NCBI RefSeq assembly: GCF_012273895.1
Contig: NC_052114.1
Span: forward strand, 5,004,565-5,068,564
Direction: 5' to 3'
Length of the DNA: 64,000 nt
DNA from: Zerene cesonia
Taxonomy: Eukaryota; Arthropoda; Insecta; Lepidoptera; Pieridae
Shown in pieces: positions 48,618-61,820 of this stretch (positions are counted from its first letter, which is position 1; each line of letters opens with the position of its first letter). The translations under genes were made by a program, and so were the position numbers. The notes under the pieces are model-generated. The model was not told the origin of the DNA. It searched no databases and saw only the letters and a program-made list of their open reading frames with translations.

Positions 48618-50149
48618 TAAGTGAGCTAACATTTAATCATGACTACGCTCGCATAATTACTTCTTATCACGTGAGAGATTAAGAGATTTTTCTGTTTTTG
48701 ATATGATCTTATTAGCTTCACCTATATGTAACCGACTTCTCTGTTATGACCCACTTTAATCGGAGAGATTTTATTCAAACTTAGTACACTTATCAAGGGT
48801 CGGAGTTGATATAATAACTTTATAACTTCATCTTATTATCCTGATTAGGATCGCCAGGATGAAGTAATTTTTTCTTACGTATACTCTGTATAAGAGCATG
48901 TGAGATTTCTGTTTAGTTGATACTACCTAGAAATCGTGTTTTTTATCTATGCTTACATCAATGCTTACTATACTCCTCGTGACGCCCATAGCACTAGGTA
49001 TACAAATATTATGAAGCTGAAGAGTTTGTTTGTTTGAACGCGCAAATATCAGGAATTGCTAGTTCTATTCTAATATTTAAAATGTAATATGTGTTCGATA
49101 ATAATAATATAAATAAAAATAAATAAATAATATGAAAAACCACTAATCATCGGGATATTATCTAAATCATTGGCATTTTATGAAACTTTGAAAATGTAAT
49201 TAGTTAGGTTAGGTTAGTTTAGTAGTACCTAGTTTAGGTTAGTTAGTTAGGGTAGGACTAATTCTACTTTTTTATGTATTCCGTATTGACTTGAATTATT
49301 ACTTCTTATTTTCAAAAAAGCGTACGCTTTACTCAAAGACTTGTAACGCACGTACCAAACGAATAGTATAATAATACGGGCACGTACCCCATGTGCTCCC
49401 ACTTGCCATTATCATCTCTATGATTATCTGCCTACTTTTATAAGATATATAACATTGCCTTATAAAAAACTACATTTACATTTATAATATAGATACTACT
49501 ATACACTGTTAAACATTCATTTCTGTACATTGAATAAAAACTAAAAAAAGTAATATCCATAGACTCTTGAAACAATAACACAACATCAAATTCATTTTGT
49601 ATTTTGTATTACAACGCACACGTGAACGAAGTCGCGGGCACAGCTAGTTAAAAAAATAAATACTAAGTTCTATTCGCAAAATTGGGAATTTCAAAGCCAG
49701 TTTTTTGGTTTATTTTTGATCTCAAATAACTGTAATTGTCAAAGCGTCAGTTTTGTTATTGAAAAGTGTTTTTGAGATTGACTGAAGTTTTTTTACAACG
49801 AAATAATGTATCTCTGTAATTGTTAAATTGTACCGCTTTCGATTATTAATTAAACATTATGTAGTAGAGATAATATGTAGGTATTCTGTTCTTGTTTTTA
49901 TATACTGTACATTCTAAATGTCAACTGTTAATTTGCAAATCTGTCAAATGTCAAAACAAAATATCAAGCTGCATTAGCATTTAGCTGCAAAGTGCGAGTA
50001 CAAATTTAAATTTAAAAATTTTTTCATGAACATTAATGTTGTCTCTATGTATTAACCAATTTGTTTGCTCAGAATACTTTTACATATGATAGGTGCGAAG
50101 GATTAATAATTTTTAATATAATTCTGTAACACAAGTACATGTTATTGAC

Positions 50150-53100
50150 ATGGAATCCACAATATCAGTGTCTAAGGTAAATATTACATCAAATAAGAAA
50201 AATGATTAAATATACGTAATTTTGTGTGTTATTGTGTCTTTCATGTCGAATATTGTAAAATTACAGGGTGTGTTCCTGTTTCCAAATGGATTTAATAATG
50301 TAAAGAAATCCAAGAAAAAGAACCGGATTTCTATCTTTGATGCTATTTTTTCTAAAGAACAGTGGTTTGTTACGTTTAAGAATAACTGGGATTCTGTCGA
50401 GATGCAGCTGAAGGTACATTTGAGCAAAAAATCTCAATGCTTTATTGTATATTGGGTAACTTAGTATATTTAATAGTTTTTTTTTTGTATATTAACAGGA
50501 ATTACATGAAAGGACATACAGTACTTTACTAAATGATATAGTAAGTTATTTAAAAACATCTTATCAAGACAATGAATTAAATAGCTTAGAGGGAATAATA
50601 CCAAGTGCCACTTTATTAACTGGAGTGAATCAACCAGATCATGTAAATCAGTTTAAATCACTCATTAGTATACTAAGGTACGAATTGTATATTTGATTAT
50701 TATGTTAATAATCAAAGTGTCTTGCTGAAAATTATTTCATACTCAATATTTTAAACATTTTATATTTATTTGCTTCATTCTTGTAGGGAAGAAGTGACAC
50801 CATATGTAGCTATGGTTAATTCTCAAGATGCATCATCTGTAAAGCATTTGGTGGAAAGTGCTGTTTGGCAAATTATCAACGGGGAAAATGAATTTGTAAG
50901 TCAATCATTTTTATTCTTATTTATTATATATCCCAAGCTCAAATAATGTTTAAGTTCATTGAAGTTAAAAAAATATTAGTAAAAGAACAAATTTGGTTGT
51001 TTGTTATTATTAAACTAAAACTACAAGTCCATACAAAATTTGTTTTACTATTACAAAGGTACATCATAATGTGAGTCACAAAAGCAAGCAAAAAACATAT
51101 TGTGTTTTTTTCCATGATGAATGACTATCCACTAATTCTTTATGTTGTTACAGGATAGTTCAGTGGAGAGAGACATGTTCATTGATGATAATTCTGTATC
51201 AAAACCTAAACTTAAGAAGAATCAATGTACAATGAAAACATTGTTTAAATGGTATAAAAATAAACATGTTACATGTTCGCCAAAGAAAAAGAAGCATACT
51301 GCTGTTCAACAGACCTTAGTTATTATTATACCTGACTTTGAGAGCTTTAATTGCAATATATTACAAGACTTTGTTATGATCATAAGGTAATTTGTACTTG
51401 TACGTATATTAGCAATAATATGCTTGGGATATGATTTTAGTCTAACTTAGCCGGTGTTAATTTTTTATGATTTTTTTTTGTTTTTCTTTTAGTTCGTATG
51501 TAGCTGTTCTGCCTATAGTTTTAGTTTTTGGTGTTGCTACATCTGTGTCAGCATTGCATAAATCCTTTCCTTATCAAGTTTCCTCCAAACTTTTGATAAA
51601 GGTGTTTCATTCTCACCCTTCCCACGTTTATATGAATCAAGTAAGTTATGAGAGGTTTTTTGGTTAATTTTTAAATTTTCTATGTTTTGTATTATTTTTT
51701 AACTTATTTATTATTATTTTAAAATTTCATTCCTACAAATTTAAATTAAAAAACAATTCTTTCCCTCGACCGCCTCCTTGGTATAGTGGTTAACGCGTGA
51801 GTGTAGAACCGAGGGGTCCTGGGTTCGATTCCTGGTGGGGACGCACAAAAAAAAAATGTCTCGGTCTGGCAGGACACAGAAGGCTGATCACCTACTTGTC
51901 CCTAAAGAAAATCGATCAGTGAAATGGATGTACATCATCTGTCCCATACCCCACTAGGGGACACGGGACTTCACTATATATCTTTCCCTCATTTAATAAT
52001 ACTATAATTGCAGGTTTTGGAGAATGTATTTTTGACTCATACTAGCCCATTTCACTTATCGGGAAAAGCTTTTGAATTGTTAACAGATGTGTTTCTGTTC
52101 TATGATTTTTCTGTCACTGGCCTCATTCAAAGTATTAAGGTAATTATTGTGTACATGAGTTAATTATTATTATTTCGTTCCCATCAGTAATATATATCAT
52201 TGACCAACATGTACTCAATCTTTTTCTTAGCAATATTAAGTTAATTCATATTAAACTAGCTGCGCCCCGCGGTTTCACCCGCGTAAGTCCGTATCCCGTA
52301 GGAATATCGGGATAAAAAATAGATGTTGGCCGATTCTCAGACCTACCCAATATGCTTACCAAATTTCAGAGGAATCGGTCAAGCTGTTTCGGAGGAGTTT
52401 GGCAACGAAAACTGTGACACGAGAATTTTATATATTAGAAGATATGTAAAGAACATATAAAATGATCACCAATGATTATAAAGTTCTAATAGTGATTTTA
52501 TGCATGTGTTTTGTGCATTGTGCATTGTGTTTGTTACTCTTTCACGCAAAAACTACTGAAGCGATTGCAATGAAAATTGGTACATAGACAGCTGGATATC
52601 TGGAATAACAAATAGGCAATAGGCTTTTTATCCAGATGTTCCTATGGAATGCGGACCTACGCGGGTGAAACCGCGGGGCGCAGCTATTATTTTTTTATAA
52701 TTCATGGTTACTATTCTTCAGTTTTGGTGTACAATTAAAATTTGAATTATTTAGAGATGTTTGGTGAAAACGGAGTACATGTCATTGAATTGTAGTTTTT
52801 ATATACATAAGGGAGCGTCCATAAATTACGTGAGAAATTTTTCAGGATTTTTTGACCCCCCCGCCCTCCTTGGTGAGATTTCGTGAGATTTTCCTTAACT
52901 CTGTCCCCCCCGTCCCCAAATCTCACGTGAGATTTTTTGAAATATATTTTAACTATGAACCCATTGGAATTAAGAAAGGAAAAGAAAAAATCATCCGTCC
53001 GCGGGATTTAAAAGGATAAATAACGAATACTAATATATCAAGGTTTGACATATGTAAATTTTTATAGAATTTTATTTTTTACTTTAACTAAACTTTATTT

Positions 53101-56100
53101 TCACGGTTTTCTGTTAAAAAAAATACGTGATATTTATTAAAATCCCCCCTCACCCCCAAGTGAGATTTGGAAAGATTTTACTTGACCCCCTCCCTCCCTT
53201 AAACACTTCACGTAATTTATGGACGCCCCCTTACTAATATTAATTGCCTATTGTATTTCAGTATTGCATGATGGACCATTACTATGGAGACAATATAAAA
53301 TCACTTTGTTGTGATAGAGATAGTATAGATGCAGCAGTTGCGAGGTTATCTTCTGAAGATTTAGAAAATATGAGACAGCTTTTATCTTTCCGACCATTTT
53401 TAGAGGTGCAAGACTGCCACACTAAGATTGGGCTCTTTGAAGACAATAATTTTTTTAGAGAAGTTATAAGAAAGGAAATGCACAAATTGCATGACTATGT
53501 TTATAGTTTTTATTTATGTGTAAGATTGCTTGCATCTTTTCTGAAGGATCTACCAAAAAATATTTTAGGAAAGTCAGTAAGTACAATACACATGTTAACT
53601 TATATAATAATTTAGTTAAACTTACCTACCTTTCCTTTAGGTGTTGCTGTATTGAAACAGTTATATTTTTATGTCAGTGTCTTCATAATATAATTTATTT
53701 CTTAAGTTAAATAAAAAAATACTTTATGTACTTGAAAACTTTAAGAAAATCTTTAAATTCCAGATACGAGAAATATACGCCAGATGTGCTGTTGAAAATG
53801 TAACTGAAACAGAGGGATTCAAAGAATGTATGCAGCTATTAGGTTTTCAATCTCAAGTGAAATTGATAGACAGCATTCAAAATGCTATTAAAATCGTTGG
53901 CAATGTTCTGCAATCTATATCGCCAGTAAAACCTTTGCGGTCTACGCCTTCGAAAAATAATCAAGTCAGAATTAGTACCGACTTAGGCGAGGACTTTGTA
54001 AAAAGTGTTAGAGTATACCTCATAACATTTCTAAGACAAATTGAAAATGCAAGTAATGAAACGACACAGCCCAGTTGTGATGATGAAATGGAAATTGAGA
54101 ATGATATGGAAAGTTTGGATCGTAAATCGGGCAATCGTTATAAATTAAAAGAGGTAAGGAATATTTATATATAAATTAAAATCATATTACTTAATCGAAA
54201 CTCATGTTATTTTAATAATGGAAAGGAATACAATAACATGTTCCATATACAATCAGATTCAGCAGCAATAAAATTCAGAAATATTAATCTCAAAAATTTG
54301 TTTCATTACAGAAGCTGCTCAAAGCAACTAGAGTAGATAGAATACAATCAGAATTTGAAATGATACGATCAAGATTTGTTAATTATTTGGAAGAGATGTT
54401 TAGAAAAGGTAAAATAATTGAATGAAAGAGTATATAGCTAACAAAAACATAGAAATTACAATTTGTGTGATATTTTATGCTCTTCATCATTCACAATACC
54501 AGGGGAATGAATTTTTATATAGGGCTTTATTTAATTTAAAATTAAAATATAAACAGTCAAACAAAGAACTGGCTCCTTTTGTAACAAGATTTCGTAAAAA
54601 AATTATAAAATTCTAACAGGTGACACATATTACTCTATCAAGCACTTTTGCTAGTTAAAACCCGCAGGTGTCGTGTATTGACACGATTCCGACTAATTTT
54701 AATAACCATGTCATTATAAATGGTCTTAGTAATATTGATTGATTCACATTCGCAAGAACATTTTGGATGAAGAGTAATTTATTTACATGATTTTTATTGC
54801 ATTTTTTGTTACTATTTTCGTATTTTACAATATCTTCAAAAATACTCTAAGAGATGGTTTTACAACTTTAAAATTGATGTGGATATCATTTTAGAAGTGA
54901 CAAACATTATATAATTTAATACATTACTATTCAAGTATAGAATGCCGAGGGAAAACATATTTAAACCTATATAATTTTCAGGTCTTCTACCGCCGCACAC
55001 GCAAACGTTTCATGAAATTTTATTCTTTACCGAAGTGTCAAATGTGAAGAAACAGATTGTTGGCTCACCGCGTGGTGCTCTTCACATGGCGCTCAGTAAC
55101 CCGGCCTATTATTTACAGGTATGTTAATATCATTGATGTATGATTTAATTACCTAAATAATGATTTAATCTGAGTTATAATCCTAAATGTAGTCTGCAAT
55201 TTAGTGCAATGCATGGGTCTATGTTGCATAAATTGATTATTATGATTACTGTATATTAAAGTGTTCTATGTGCCATTTACATGTATTATATATTTAACAA
55301 ATGTTCATTGATTAAAAAAATAATAATATGTAAAAGGTTCAATAATCTTCCATTCTTTAATTTTTTTTAATAAATGGTGTATAAGAATCGACTCATTAAT
55401 TCGATTACATTGAAACAAAAACAATGTTACCAAAATGTATCTTTTTATAATATTGGGCAACCGAACTGGTTGATCTTAGAACGAAAAGGATATAGAAATG
55501 ATTAACGGTAATAGATATGTACTGCAAAGGGTGAGAAAAATGATGCTTCTGCTCCCTCCTCCAGCTCCTCCATCCACCGAATTACAGTAGCATTATACTA
55601 TTTCACGTCGATTTTCTGTGGGGGTATAGTACCTTCCACGAGCTGACCCATTACTCTCCAAGCTTGCTCGAATCCTATAATTAGAATATAATAGAATATG
55701 TACCTCTGGATAGAGAATTCTATATTTTTTTTAGTATTGAAGGAAAGATAGATAAAATGTCGATAGGATTTGTACGACTAAAATACTTATTTGTATTTAA
55801 TCCATTTAAAATATGCAACTTTATGAATAATTATGTTAAATATGTTCATTTTGTCCAAGCTCATGCTCTTTCTAACATTTACATAGTTAATTAATTTATA
55901 CACGTAAATAACATGTAATATTCCAAGCTTAACATATACTAATTTAAAAATAAATTATACGAGCTTTTATTTCTAATCTAATAACTTTTGAAAGGACCAA
56001 TTCGATCCACTTTTATTGTTATGAAACTAGGCAATTACACTAAATATAATGTTGTGCCATGCAGGTGGTCTGATGGTGGAGACCAAAGGTGGTGAGATGT

Positions 56101-58609
56101 AACCCTATATAGCAAACCCATAGATTTTGTTCACCTTAGCTAGATAAAATCGTATAAAAAAAACGAATATTTTTTTTTTATATTTCAGTGTTCCTGTTGT
56201 AATTTACCTTCGGTTGAAAGCGTATCCGATACGTTGCCAGATGTGAGCCTTGCTTACAAACTGCACAGGGAGTGTGGAAAACACATAAATCTTTATGATT
56301 GGCTGCAAGCCTTTGCCGCTGTGCTTTGCCCCGAAAGCGACGAAGAAAATAGAGCTCAGGATGTTAATATTCAGTAAGTTATAATATCTGTATGTCACAA
56401 AAGGGATGTGAATGTTATATTGTTTATTTTATACAATTGCGCGGCGAGGAATTTCGACACTTGGGGCCGTCTGGGATACGGGATTCTAATACTAAAACAT
56501 TGCTGTCCGTCTGTCTGTCACTGAGTTGTATCTTATGTCCTCATATAGCCGACGAAAAGAGTAAAAAGCGTGTGGCCTATTGTATCTTACATTTTTAAAT
56601 AGTAATATAAAAATAAATTAAGTAGAGGATGATATCATTGAGTCTCATTTATTTGTATTGCTTTTATTTTTGACTTATTGTATGCATATAAACGAATTGA
56701 TATTATGCAAAACATAAGAACATAAATAAACCAATAATATCTAGGCAAATAAACATGTTTTTGAAGATCAAATCCTACTATCCTACTAATATTATAAATG
56801 CGAAAGTTTGTAAGGATGTGTGTGTGTGTGTGTTTGTTGCTTTTTCACGCAAAAGCTACTGAACCGATTGCAATGAAATTTGGTACGTAGACAGCTGGAC
56901 AACTGGAATAAAATATAGGATACTTTTTATCCCGATATTCCTACGGGATACGGACTTACGCGGGTGAAACCGGGAGGCGCAGCTAGTAATATTATAAATG
57001 CGAAAGTTTGTAAGGATGTGTGTGTGTTTGTTGCTCTTTCACGCAGAAACTACTGAACCGATTGCAATTAAATTTGGTGCGTAGACAATTGGACAACTGG
57101 AATAACATATAGGCAACTTTTTATCCCGATATTTCTACAAGATACGGACTTACGCGGGTGAAACCGCGGGGCGCAGCTAGTATGCTATTAAGTGCAGTGC
57201 AATTTTTATCTTCATCTTTTTGAATTGAGTATTATAGCATCTGAATGTAATTTATAAACATTTATAATAATGTGAATAAATAGAAACCAAAGATTATGAA
57301 GCAAGCTCGAATATACTTCAACCTTTTTTGAGAAGCCGTGCTACTAATTCACTCGCTCGAGTTTAGGTAAAAGTAAAAGTCTGTGTTTATCGTTACCAAT
57401 ATATACACCTTTGAGAAAATTCGAATGTGTAAGTGAAAGTTTAAGATAAAAAAAAATTGGACCACAATGGACGGCTTAATTTTCATTCGTTAATAATGAC
57501 AGATCTAAGCAATTAATAAATTGTGGTTAGATAAGTGCCCGAAAATCGTGTTATTTATAAAAAATAAAAAAAAAATGCAAAAAATGATGAAAATATATGC
57601 AAAAATGTGTATAATCACGTAATAAATTCACATAATACTCTCGAGCGGCTGCGACGCCAAGCGACACGTGCTCTCATTGGGGGAGCGCAGTAAATAACGG
57701 GATCGAGTTCGCGCGGTTGATAATATTGTAAAACTAGCTGTGCCCCGCGGTACCCACGTTGTACCTGATGTTATATAGCCAATAGCGTTCCTCAATAAAT
57801 GGGCTATCTAACACTGAAATAATTTTTCAAATCGGACCAGCAGCTCCTGAGATTAGAACGTCAACCAACAAACAAACTCTTCAGCTTTAAAATATTAGTA
57901 CAGTTAATAGTTCGTAATAAAATTCTTATTTTTATTTTTATATAAAATGCAATGTGGATATTTTTAAAGATTGGCTGAAGATTAATGAGTATTTTTTAAA
58001 GTTTCGTAATAGTGTTCTCAAGGAAGAGATAAAAATAAAATGTTATTTGTCTAGTTGTTAGTATATATGTTTTTAAAATTTTGCGTTTCTTCTTCTATAC
58101 TTCCTATCGAAGTCAAGCATATTTTCAATACACAAAAGAGCAGTGTCATGTTTGGATGTTAGAGATCTTTTCCACTTTTGAGTGAAACAAGGCCAAACAT
58201 GGTATGACTATTTATCTAAATAATTCTTAAATTAATATATCATTATTTAGAAAAATGCTCATTCCATATTTATTAAACATAGAAAAAAGTTCAAATTTTT
58301 CTTGTCTTCCTCAAAAACGTTGATCACAAATGATTAAAAAAGATAGGGTAGATTTGCGGCCCGGCCTCTTAAAGAGCGGAAGAAATTTTATGCGGTAGCC
58401 GATCCGTGTAAGGCATCGCTACGGATATAAGACGCGGGTTTCAAATTACGCCTTTGTATATATATTTCTTTCGTATCTCTTTAAATATAGTTTTATTTCT
58501 CTTTTCGAACAGGGTCAGGTTCACGCGGGCGGTGGCCGAGTTGCAGTTCCTTGGGTTCATCAAAACTTCTAAACGAAAGACCGATCATGTAATGCGCCTC
58601 ACTTGGTGA
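50150..58609 (+). CDS. ORC3: Origin recognition complex subunit 3 (latheo orthologue)
   Basis: Thirteen exons in frame: 50150-50176, 50267-50413, 50499-50677, 50787-50895, 51154-51386, 51493-51640, 52014-52139, 53262-53576, 53764-54153, 54312-54408, 54982-55118, 56189-56373, 58513-58609, giving 729 residues, close to human ORC3 (711). Diagnostic blocks are IPSATLLTGVNQPDHVNQF, LVIIIPDFESFN, THTSPFHLSGKAFELLTDVF, GALHMALSNPAYYLQ and the C-terminal RFTRAVAELQFLGFIK. ORC3 is a structural AAA+-like subunit of the six-part complex that binds replication origins and loads MCM helicase in the nucleus; the C-terminal part forms a winged-helix region. The short first exon starts at the first good ATG, and an AATAAA at 58860-58865 may end the transcript. 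Introns 6, 7 and 12 carry mobile elements. Confidence 0.95.
51768..51976 (+). mobile_element. tRNA-derived SINE in ORC3 intron 6
   Basis: A tRNA-like head has an A box (TGGTATAGTGG) and a canonical B box (GGTTCGATTCC). The body contains TCTCGGTCTGGCAGGACAC and a tail ending near CACGGGACTTCACTA. Partial relatives lie at 35519-35588 (minus), 61605-61755 and 63176-63345. It is in the same orientation as ORC3 and non-coding. Confidence 0.8.
52255..52445 (-). mobile_element. LINE-tail fragment in ORC3 intron 7 (reverse)
   Basis: It begins CTAGCTGCGCCCCGCGG and contains TTCAGAGGAATCGGTCAAGC, a non-LTR tail in reverse orientation. Its first 24 bases (52260-52283) are a perfect inverted match of 52660-52683. 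Confidence 0.6.
52520..52687 (+). mobile_element. LINE-tail fragment in ORC3 intron 7 (forward)
   Basis: It has the shape TTTGTTACTCTTTCACGCAA to CGCGGGGCGCAGCTATT, the forward version of the repeat at 52255-52445 and similar to the tandem pair in intron 12. Confidence 0.65.
52810..53231. mobile_element. TA-flanked MITE next to ORC3 exon 8
   Basis: Ends match as inverted repeats (AGGGAGCGTCCATAAATTACG against AGGGGGCGTCCATAAATTACG when reversed, each a 21-mer here cut to its core GCGTCCATAAATTACGTGA) and both sides carry a TA that could be the target duplication (52808-52809, 53232-53233). The interior is rich in C-tracts and GTGAGATTT words. It is non-coding, so non-autonomous. The superfamily is unclear; TA duplication fits Tc1/mariner-like elements but does not prove it. 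Confidence 0.7.
55598..55680 (+). repeat. Dispersed repeat fragment in ORC3 intron 11
   Basis: A diverged piece with TTTCACGTCGATTTTCTGTG and GGGGTATAGTACC, related to the family at 15745-16420. Confidence 0.6.
56782..57181 (+). mobile_element. Tandem pair of LINE-tail/SINE-like elements in ORC3 intron 12
   Basis: Two head-to-tail copies share the start AATATTATAAATGCGAAAGT and the end GCGCAGCTAGT, with the second beginning where the first stops (about 56987). Both have a short TG run. They are non-coding; tandem targeting of one copy's tail by the next is a likely origin. Confidence 0.7.
57735..57898 (-). mobile_element. LINE-tail fragment in ORC3 intron 12
   Basis: It begins CTAGCTGTGCCCCGCGG and ends near ACTCTTCAGCTTTA, a reverse-oriented relative of the other tails. 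Confidence 0.5.
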
Positions 58610-61600
58610 TCTTTGAAAGCTTTTTGTGTGTACTTATTTATTTTTTTATTTTATTAAATTGTGTTCTGCTCACGTGCATTGTTTCATTTCCATCCAAATA
58701 ACTGTTTTATCTGTCATAACAATTATAAAATCTATCTTGATGAATTATTCATAAATTAATTTTTTAATTTTATAATTATGTAAATTTTGTGCCTGGAGAT
58801 GTTTATGGTTTGACCTCAACACTGTCCTTCACCACACACTATATACAGTTATGATAGGTAATAAATTTATATGTTAACACATTTAAAAATAATTGCGATA
58901 AAAATGTATATGTGAAAGTTAATTACATTTAGATCTATGAAACCAAGCATAAGTAACTTTTTCATGAAATCCAGACTAAACTAAAACGAAGTTAGGTTGT
59001 CACACGCACGCAGTAACTGGAAGTGCACACGAGAAAAGCCGCGGGCGAAAAGGTAGTTCATGAACAATTTCAAATAAACAAGATAATGTACAGCTATCAT
59101 GCCTCATTAAATCTTCTAATACCATTTTCTGAACTTATTGTAAATTACTGTAAAGATTTGTTGATTTTTAACGACAACTGTCTTCGTAGCTAATAAGAAA
59201 CAAAGCAATGAAAATTAATCTATTGTTCAACAACATTAAACAACGGCAAAACATGAATCCAATTAGCATCAATCTTGCTTGCTATTCACAGGCAGTAGGC
59301 ATTAAAATGAATTAGGTGTGTAGGTCAATAACTTCTTGAAACGAGACGATAAATGTTTTAGACTTATCATTCGAGCAGACGATTTAAATAATTACATGTC
59401 GTGTCAATAGTTGAATAAGTAATTTTCAATGTCTGCTATTTGTTCATACTGTCAAATTACACAACTTTGTTGACACACATTTGTCAACGTACTGTGCTGT
59501 AGGTATATGCGAAACGACCTTGAATTATAATTTCACGAAAAAAAGAATGGACCCGACCTCTGGAAAGGTTAAGAGCACATCGCTTTTATTTGCGTCTCTC
59601 GGGACAAGTTTTTCTAACATCTCAAATTATGCATAGATGTATGTGTAGTTGATAATTATATTTTATACGTTTTTACCTTTTTTTGACATTTGACCTTTTC
59701 AAGTTTTATTGATACCAGATATATTATTAATTCCATAGATATATTGCGGTTAACGCTTTTTGCTGGGATTATTTTAACAGTCTGTAAAAACATGCGGCAA
59801 AATACACATTTTTTATGAAAGGAAGGTAATCGAGTAGACACACAAACATAAGTCCTCTTAAGTTTGAATATTGTAGAATAATGCACATTCTGACGTCTTG
59901 AAAAATTGTTATTATTGGAAAAATTTACTTCACATATATTTTTACTTTTCTTAAAATTAATTCATTAAATATAAACTTCGAGCCGATCACGCTGCCTTGT
60001 GTAAATCTGTGTTGATTTCCAGTCTTACAAACCGCTAACTTTTAAAAAATAAAGTTATTTTATTGGCTATTGTTCCGTTCCTATGAAGAAAGTTACGGAA
60101 TTATTTAAAATCTAAGATCTCATTTTTCTATTTTAGTATAAACATATTATTGTTTGAATTTATAATATGTGAAACTTACTTTATGTATGGAGGAAGACAC
60201 CTGTGCCATCACCGACCTTTTAAGCTCTTATGGGTGTCATCGTTAATTTTAGATTATGTACACTATGATTTTTTGTTCTAACGCCAATCAATTAAGATCT
60301 AATTTCTCGGATGCAAGCATCCAAAGAGGGGTTACGCATTTCATGTAACTAAATATTTAATTTATATTTAAATACGAATTTTCATCAATCAAGTATAGGA
60401 GACCTTTTCATTGGGAATTCCGATAATTTTGGTCCAGGCACATTTTCTAAATAGATAATAAAAAACAAGTAAGCATTTATTACAATGCCAAATCAGATAA
60501 ATTTTTGGGGGTGGACAGTGGAGGTGGATGATTTTGAGATTTATTGTAATGAGTATTTCTCTTCCCTATAATAATAGATACCTGTTATATTTGTGATATT
60601 CTGTTTTCATACTAGTAATTATAGTTTAATTGTTAAAGCCATTTTTCCTACTTTCATTTGATAACCATACAAAAACTATTCACCCTTTTGCGGCCATATT
60701 GATAATTCATATACCCTATGTCACTACCACAATTATGATGATTACAAGGATACCTTTGTCAAAATCCGTCCACCAGATTTAAAGATATTATTGAGTAGTG
60801 AGCTATATTTAATTTTTTTTTAATTACACAATAAAAGATAATATGAACTGCAGACCTATATTAAGGAAACTTGTATCGTAGGCCTGCAACCCTTCCAGAT
60901 ATCATAAATAGTAAGTACAATTTAAATTAAAATAGCAATTGATATTATTACACACAATACATAAAAATTTTATTTTGTTTATAAAATATAACAATCACGA
61001 CTTTTGCATTTAAACTATTACAAAATTCATTTCATATTTATATTTTACATTTTTAGTAAGTTTTAGAGTAATAGACATGAGTTGATGATGAGATGATTGA
61101 TGATGAGTTGCAGGGCGTGCCAAAAAATGGTCATACATATTCATACATATGTTCGAAAGAACATTACACTCTTCAGACGCAGTCGGGTAAAAAAGGGAAT
61201 ATTAACATCTAACATTTTTAATAAAAATACTGATATCCTGATTATGATTAAGCTATTTATACGATACATAGCGCATAAGTTTTTTTAAGGTTTCGCTTAA
61301 TAGGCCTTGATACGAGTTATTTTTGATAAATATAAAAATACTGCTATGGAAAATTTATGTGCGTCATATCGATGTTTAGTAACAAAATAATAATATACAT
61401 ATTGTAGCTATGCATGTTATAAATATGACATAATAATAAACTTATATTATAATATAGAGGCAAGATTTGTGTGTGTGTAAGTAGATATGTTTGTAATAAA
61501 ATTATGGAGAATGTTCAACTGTCAGTCTGAACTATTTCAAATACCGCTTGACTTAGTGATAAGTGTAGTGTTGCTGATTGTTTACTTACTACAATTAGCT
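58610..61600. other. AT-rich DNA downstream of ORC3, nothing recognised
   Basis: Apart from the probable ORC3 polyadenylation signal and a LINE-tail scrap near 59000-59055, no gene or RNA is visible. Open frames at 59656-59886 (minus) and 61097-61288 (plus) are short and AT-driven. Confidence 0.5.
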
Positions 61601-61604
61601 ACTA

Positions 61605-61755
61605 CTTTTCTGGGTTCCAATCCCAGTCTGGTCTCAAAAAAAAAATGGCTCGGTCTGGTAAGACACATAATGCCGATCACCTAATTGTCCACAAGAATCG
61701 ATCAGTGAAACATATGTGTATAATCTGTCCAATGCCCTATGGGGACACACAGAGA
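61605..61755 (+). mobile_element. tRNA-derived SINE, 5'-truncated
   Basis: It retains a degenerate B-box region (GGGTTCCAATCCCAG), GGCTCGGTCTGGTAAGACAC and ATCGATCAGTGAAAC, matching the SINE at 51768-51976. Confidence 0.7.
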
Positions 61756-61820
61756 AATTCTTTCGACGTTACAAAGCTGCGTCTTCAGTGAGTGACAAAG
61801 GCTAGGCTATATATATATAC

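Larger units (their letters stand above)
46330..50149. other. Spacer between the T-box gene and ORC3
   Basis: No gene seen. It contains a repeat scrap at 46735-46800 (CAGACAGACAGCGAAGTCTC, then GGGTCCCGTTTTCGG), a CA-rich microsatellite at 48253-48290, a probable LINE 3' end at 48415-48617 and a TTAGG-like cluster at 49201-49255. A LINE-tail scrap ends near 49648. The ORC3 promoter should lie in the last few hundred bases. Confidence 0.5.
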
